From Plotosus lineatus (lineage: Eukaryota; Chordata; Actinopteri; Siluriformes; Plotosidae): DNA of 64,000 nucleotides. A program made the position numbers and the translations under genes. The DNA lies in the NCBI GenBank assembly GCA_024760905.1, contig CM045729.1, positions 54,590,080-54,654,079 on the forward strand, given 5' to 3'. Under the pieces are notes generated by a model. It was not told the origin of the DNA. It did not search any database and saw nothing but the letters and a program-made list of their open reading frames with translations. Below are positions 59,353 through 64,000 of this stretch, one piece after another (position 1 is the first letter of the stretch; each line of letters begins with the position of its first letter).

Positions 59353-59688
59353 AGTCTTCTTTTCTTTTGGCTTTTTCCCTTTCTCGGGAGTCGCCACAGC
59401 GAATCATCTGATTTGCACATTTGATTTGGCATAGGTTTTTACGTCGGATCCCCTTCCTGTCACAACCCTTTTAGCAAGGGACAGAAACACGCTGACGGCT
59501 TTGCAGCCTACTCTTTACGAAAGTCAGCAATGGTTCTTTTACATGCCTCACACCATAGACAGTAGGAGACATGGCCCGCCTTTGGTAACCCAGTTAGCCG
59601 CACTATTAGTGACAACCTTGTGGGGACTCGAACCCCCAACCTTTGGATCAGTGATCCTGCACCCTATCCACTAGACCACCACTGCCCC
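59353..59688 (-). mobile_element. tRNA-derived SINE, family A with LINE-matching tail
   Basis: Plus strand: AGTCTTCTTTTCTTTTGGCT, GGGAGTCGCCACAGCGAATC, GTCGGATCCCCTTCCTGTCA, body TGGTTCTTTTACATGCCTCA, head GGGGACTCGAACCCCCAACC and CCACCACTGCCCCA. Confidence 0.87.
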
Positions 59689-60106
59689 ATAACTGTAGTT
59701 TGTAAACAACGAATGCAGCGTAATTACGTCAGCGTACTATGTAGGTACGTCTAAACTCAAAATTTGACTTTAAAATAAAATTAATTAAAAAAATAAAATA
59801 AAATCGAAAAAACGTAAAACGGATTAACGTAAGCTGGGGAGCGTCTATTTTGAAAAAGTTTGCCTAAATTTGCATAATAAAGAAAATTCACAATTCTGTG
59901 TACAACTGTAATTGTACAAACACCCTCATATGAAACAAACAAAATAAAAATCCTCCACAAAATAAGGAAGACGCAGCATTTTAAATATTGTGGCCGGACT
60001 CCACATTGCCACGGCATTGGCTTATCAGGTCTATGGCCAGATGAGACTTTTTTTTTCTCCATCGACTGAAGAAAGAGTGAATGTGGAAGTATTACTAACA
60101 CATCTC

Positions 60107-60927
60107 CCGTATTTGACGTAATGAGCGCCCTGCTCTAATAAGTGCCCAACCAATGTTTTTTTTTATCTTAAATCTAATAACCGCACAGGTGTACATCAAA
60201 ATTACCAATTTTATTCGATCAGTCTCCGTTACGGTAAAATGAGGTGTTCGCTGCCTGTAAAAGTGAGTTTACAAGGTATTTCAAGACCCCCTGCCACTGG
60301 GGAATGTCTACAAATGTTCATCAGTAACAACACATTTGATCGTTCCACCGTGGTTTAAAAAACAGGAAAATATTTTGCTGTTCTCTTGGTAAATGTCCAA
60401 CAACCGATGAACCATTAGAAACTGCTACAGAAAAACTATCGGATGCTCTGAATGAATGGAGCAATGAGCCAGATATGGATCTATCAGAAAGTGAGGAGTA
60501 TTTTTCACCTGATTCTCCTGCTCACTAACTTCATAAATTTAAAGACGTTCCTGGCCATGTGCTTTTGTTTAAGTTCATGTTGATTGGTTCAACTTGCCAT
60601 GTGCTAAAGTTAACATTCGTGTTGCTTGGCTCATTTTACTTCTGGGAAAATGTTTAAAGGAACTGCACCGGGAGGGAAAAGTAAGGGGTCTGTTTTTTAA
60701 TTTATGCTGTCTTTTTGTTTATTTTCAGCTTTCATGGAAGTAGTTTGGTTGATACCACTAAATGAATACACAAATACCAGTAAAACTCTTATTGTTCTGT
60801 TATTATTCATGTTTTCCACCTCCATGCTAATAAGCACTTACCGTTCCACTCTGCTGGTAACAATTTAATAAGCTCCCACCCACTCCGATTTTTTAAGCGC
60901 CCTGGGCGCTTATCACGTCGAATACAG
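60107..60927 (+). mobile_element. pogo/Tigger-like element, 'GTATTTGACG' end type
   Basis: Ends CCGTATTTGACGTAATGAGC and (right, inward) CTGTATTCGACGTGATAAGC, both followed by GCCC; right flank TA. A possible C-terminal coding scrap, EKLSDALNEWSNEPDMDLSE then SEEYFSPDSPAH and stop (60430-60527), looks like the acidic tail of a pogo-type transposase, but this is uncertain. Confidence 0.6.
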
Positions 60928-60929
60928 TA

Positions 60930-61590
60930 TTTGTTATTGTATTTGAATTTGCAAATTCTTGTTTGAGCTTTTCTTTTTATTTCAGAATAGCCACAATCAA
61001 TACTTTTCCATCTTATACACAGAATGACACAAAAGGATATGGGTGCTATCAGAATCTAAAACTTTGTCTACCCCATGTTCATTTCCCATCACAGCCCTGT
61101 AACCAATATCTTTACCTTCTGTGCAATTGAGGTGCTCATATCACTTCCTACACATGCTCCCATCAGGAAACTTCAATTTTTTTTTAAATTAGAAGTGACC
61201 AACCAATCACAACAGTAGACCGGGAGTGAATGATGGGAATACACCATGGATGGTAATAAAAGTGCCTCAACAATGGCTTGCCCAGCGGAATTCTAAAATT
61301 TTGCTTTAGACTTAACTGAAACATTACTTCCAGCTGGTGACTACTTGTAAACTTTGTACATTGGCCACAAGCCAATTCACACAATGTGAGTTCAAAACAG
61401 GTTCAGACACACTTTATTGCAGGTGCTTTGTTCTTGATGCTAATTCCATGGATGCTTAATCACAAATAATACATGGTGTAACATGTCATGGAATGTCAGA
61501 CAGAAAACTCTTACTGTATAAAACATAGAAAATGTTGTTTTTATGAGTGGGATGCTGCTCAGAGGAGATATTCAGTGATACATCACTCAC
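60930..61590. other. ITGB5 intron, no recognised feature
   Basis: No repeat end or exon signal seen between the pogo-like element and the donor of the 61591-62020 exon. Confidence 0.5.
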
Positions 61591-62020
61591 CTGAACACAG
61601 AATCCCTTTGTGACGAGCGCAGGAGAAGTCATCACATTCACAGAACATGCCGTAGATTTTGCCAAACTCAGACTCATAACACCGACAGTAGTTGCAGCTG
61701 CATTCTCCACGCCCACTGCAAACTTGTTTGCCTTTAGCTTCACGGCAAGCAGTAAGATTCAGGCTGCCCACTTCTTCCTCCTCACACTCACAGTTATTTC
61801 CATGGAAGCCTGGTTCACAGTGACATGTGCCACATGTGTAGGCACCAGCAGAGCTGCAGTGGCTGCTGTGGGCCTGAGTGAAGCGTGTACAGTTGCAATT
61901 GCACTGATAATCCACCAAGACTTCCAGACTATCTTTAAACCCCACAGGCTTAATAGCAAAGCTCTTCCACGTGCCTGGAGGTGGACAGTTATGAGCAGCT
62001 ACACTTATGTTGAAGGAGAC
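61591..62020 (-). CDS. itgb5: ITGB5 exon: hybrid/PSI-proximal end and I-EGF repeats 1-2
   Basis: A 430-nt exon, 143 codons plus one base. The acceptor is a long pyrimidine tract ending TTTAAG (62022-62021); the donor is GTGAGT (61590-61585). It opens VSFNISVAAHNCPPPGTW, passes KPVGFKDSLEVLVDYQCNC, and carries two cysteine-rich I-EGF repeats with CSGRGECSC and ESEFGKIYG...FCECD. These knee and leg modules control integrin extension. It ends in phase 1 and joins the next exon as SGHGDCHC. The phase-0 start fits the conserved exon boundary before KVSF in integrin beta genes. Confidence 0.95.
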
Positions 62021-62704
62021 CTTAAACAAAAAAGAAAAAAGAAAAATAAAGTTTCCTTTCAATTTTACATTGGTATCATAACAACCTATCCTGTTATTTT
62101 AGAATTTAAAAAGAGGAAATAATGAATATACAAACATAAATATTTTAATCTGGTGCATAGAATCTTCTCCAGCTGTAGATTTATGTCCAAAAGACTTTGG
62201 AAGGAAGTAACAATTCATTCTGACTGTTTAACATATATTGGCCTCAGGGATTGTTAATAGAAGGTAAAAGCAAACTGTCAGTCTTGGTTTCTTGGTCATA
62301 ACCTTGATCTTTCCTCAACATGAGAAATCTGGGCAACCTCTGACTGATAAAGTTATTAAGAGAGAGAGAGAGAGAGAGAGACTCAAATTATAGCAAATGG
62401 CAGGAACCCAACCCTTTTAATTGCTATGTGTAAGGAAGGAAGTTCTATCATTAAAAATAAATTGACACTAGCCATGCCTGTTCAGACATGATTTAATGAA
62501 GAATTTTTCATTTCCCTGAAAAAGTTGATTTTTGATAGTTTTATTCTATGCCACACTTGGAGTATCTGTTCCAAATTACTTGCAGTACATACATAAAACT
62601 TTATTTAAAAATGATACTTAAAGATGGTCCTGGCCAGAAGCCTGGCTCAGATGTGGCAATCGGTACAACCCTTAGACAACTGTACCCAACTGCAATAGTT
62701 AGAG

Positions 62705-63254
62705 CAGTGGTTCCTAACCTGGGTTCGATCGAACCCTAGGGGTTCGGTGAGTCGGTCTCAAGGGTTCGGCAGAGCCTCTGCCACGGAGGTCAAGACACAC
62801 CCGACTCATCATGTCAATTAGTGATGACACGCCCCGCTTGGCCATCACTGGCTGCAGATGATCACATTACACTGCTTGGCCAATCAGTGCCGTGGGGAAT
62901 TTAGCGTGCTCAGTAGTCAATGTGTGAAGTCGTGAGACTTTGTGTCAAGCTAAAAAAGAAATTGGTCGGACAAACATGTACTACATGGATTCACATGCGT
63001 CATGGAACGTGATGGGACTCAGCGTCCTATCTGCGTGATTTGCAATGCCAAGTTGAGCAACTCTAGTCTCGCACCGGCAAAACTAAAAGAACACTTCGTG
63101 AAACTGCATGGAGATGGGGAACACAAGAACACAACAGTACCTATGTCTTGAATTTGTAAAAAAATCATTTTAATTTTTCACTGATGAAGGGTTCGGTGAA
63201 TGTGCATATGAAACTGGTGGGGTTCGGTACCTCCAACAAGGCTAAGAACAACGG
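62705..63254 (+). mobile_element. hAT-family non-autonomous element with BED finger remnant
   Basis: Perfect 8-bp duplication AGTTAGAG (62697-62704, 63255-63262). Ends CAGTGGTTCCTAACCTGGGT and (right, inward) CCGTTGTTCTTAGCCTTGTT. GGGTTCGGT motifs lie near both ends. It keeps a piece of the transposase BED zinc finger. Located upstream of the first ITGB5 exon in the window. Confidence 0.9.
63005..63151 (+). pseudogene. BED-type zinc finger fragment of a hAT transposase
   Basis: ERDGTQRPICVICNAKLSNS, then SLAPAKLKEHFVKLHGDGE: Cx2C...Hx4H spacing of BED fingers in ZBED5/SCAND3-like hAT transposases. The frame stops at 63149-63151; the catalytic domain is deleted. Confidence 0.85.
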
Positions 63255-63269
63255 AGTTAGAGTGAGAAA

Positions 63270-63870
63270 AAGAGAAAACCCCGCAAAACCCAAAAATACG
63301 CTTGTCTTCTGCTAGCTAGTAACTGAACCCACAGCAAGAGTGAAGTGTTTGGTGGTTTGATGCATGATGGATATTCAGGTACAACACCTAGTGAGTCTTG
63401 CTAACAATAGCAAGCCAGAAGCAGATTCAATTTCACTGAGATTTTTTGAGATATATGAATTCTGTATTAGCCATCATCTCACCATCATACCAAGGTGAGC
63501 CAAGAGGCTTTTAAGCTGCATGGACTTTTATTTTTTTAAGTTTCAGAGATCCCAGTGAGGTTTAGGAAAAAAAGCAGAGGAAACTGGTTTAGAAATAGAA
63601 TTAAATATTTCAACTGGTGGTCAAAGGGCTGCAGGGCCCCTTGAGGGATACAGCGGGAGAGCATGTCATATAAAAAAAATCATGCAAACAAGTTAATTAT
63701 TGTTTTGTAACATACAAACAGTAAACAAAACAGCTTAATGTTAAAAATACTAAAATGTTATTACAGTGTACATAAACACACAATTCAAGTAGCATAGCCC
63801 TATGGTTTGTCATTCATGTGTAACAATTATGAAATAATTATGAACCAATTTCTAGAATGATCACATGACA
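63270..63870. other. ITGB5 intron, no recognised feature
   Basis: A+T-rich sequence; no integrin exon or repeat end seen. Confidence 0.5.
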
Positions 63871-63874
63871 TGTA

Positions 63875-64000
63875 CAGGTCCTTCTCAAACAATGAGCATA
63901 TTGTGATAAAGTTCATTATTTTCTGTAATGTACTAATAAACATTAGACTTTCATACATTTTAAGATTCATTACACACAACTGAAGTAGTTCAAGCCTTTA
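63875..64000 (+). mobile_element. left end of a second 'ATTAGCATATTGTG'-type Tc1-like element (cut by window)
   Basis: After TA (63873-63874): CAGGTCCTTCTCAAACAATG, AGCATATTGTGATAAAGTTC, ATTATTTTCTGTAATGTACT. Matches the inverted repeat of the 57500-59298 element and keeps the terminal bases that copy has lost. Continues past 64000. Confidence 0.85.

Larger units (their letters stand above)
56640..59847. mobile_element. pogo/Tigger-like MITE split by a Tc1-like element and a SINE
   Basis: Left end CAGACGCTCCCCGACTTACG after TA; right end (inward) TAGACGCTCCCCAGCTTACG, with GGATTAACGTAAG opposite TTACGTTTTTAATTGGTTCC. The G of the terminal CAG is lost on the right. Own sequence is about 56640-57450 and 59690-59847. 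Confidence 0.72.

Noticed and set aside
61610..62122. 170-codon plus-strand frame
   Set aside because: Antisense shadow of the ITGB5 I-EGF exon.

Overview
The window is vertebrate nuclear DNA, almost certainly from a teleost fish. It holds split genes with GT-AG introns, AT-rich intergenic DNA, long dinucleotide repeats, and the usual teleost mix of Tc1/mariner, pogo/Tigger-like, hAT, Ty3/Gypsy, Penelope-like, LINE and tRNA-derived SINE copies. There is no sign of bacterial operons, CRISPR arrays or phage.

Two host genes are supported, both on the minus strand and both incomplete. TNFAIP6 (TSG-6) occupies the left end. Its signal-peptide exon (8241-8349) and the two Link-domain exons (3112-3249, 579-740) are present; the CUB-domain exons lie left of position 1. 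An integrin beta-5 gene (ITGB5) occupies 27.2-62.0 kb. Six 3' exons encode the last ~378 residues: hybrid/PSI-proximal end, cysteine-rich I-EGF repeats, beta-tail domain, transmembrane helix and cytoplasmic tail. The betaI-domain exons lie right of 64000. All exon phases join consistently. ITGB5 is upstream and transcribes toward TNFAIP6 across about 19 kb of transposon-filled DNA.

Nearly everything else is mobile DNA, often nested. (1) 1.6-2.0 kb: inverted Penelope-like copies carrying hammerhead-ribozyme motifs; a broken third copy is at ~29.9 kb. (2) 12.6-20.2 kb: a hAT element split by a chromodomain Ty3/Gypsy element, whose 3' LTR is split by a LINE with a restriction-like endonuclease. 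(3) 40.1-45.05 kb: a Tc1-like element split by a pogo/Tigger-like element, itself split by a CR1/L2-group LINE. (4) 56.6-59.85 kb: a pogo/Tigger-like element holding a Tc1-like element and SINE pieces. (5) 30.1-33.15 kb: a near-complete but broken LINE, with 5'-truncated relatives at 9.1, 23.0, 24.3 and 47.5 kb. (6) Two tRNA-derived SINE families, many with clear target-site duplications. One SINE head is joined to two different tails, one of which matches the 3' end of the 30 kb LINE.

The most striking items are the self-consistent hammerhead folds, the nested insertions that give a relative insertion order, the tail-switched SINE, and the ITGB5-TNFAIP6 neighbourhood. All calls come from reading motifs, splice signals and repeat ends by eye; no database search was run.
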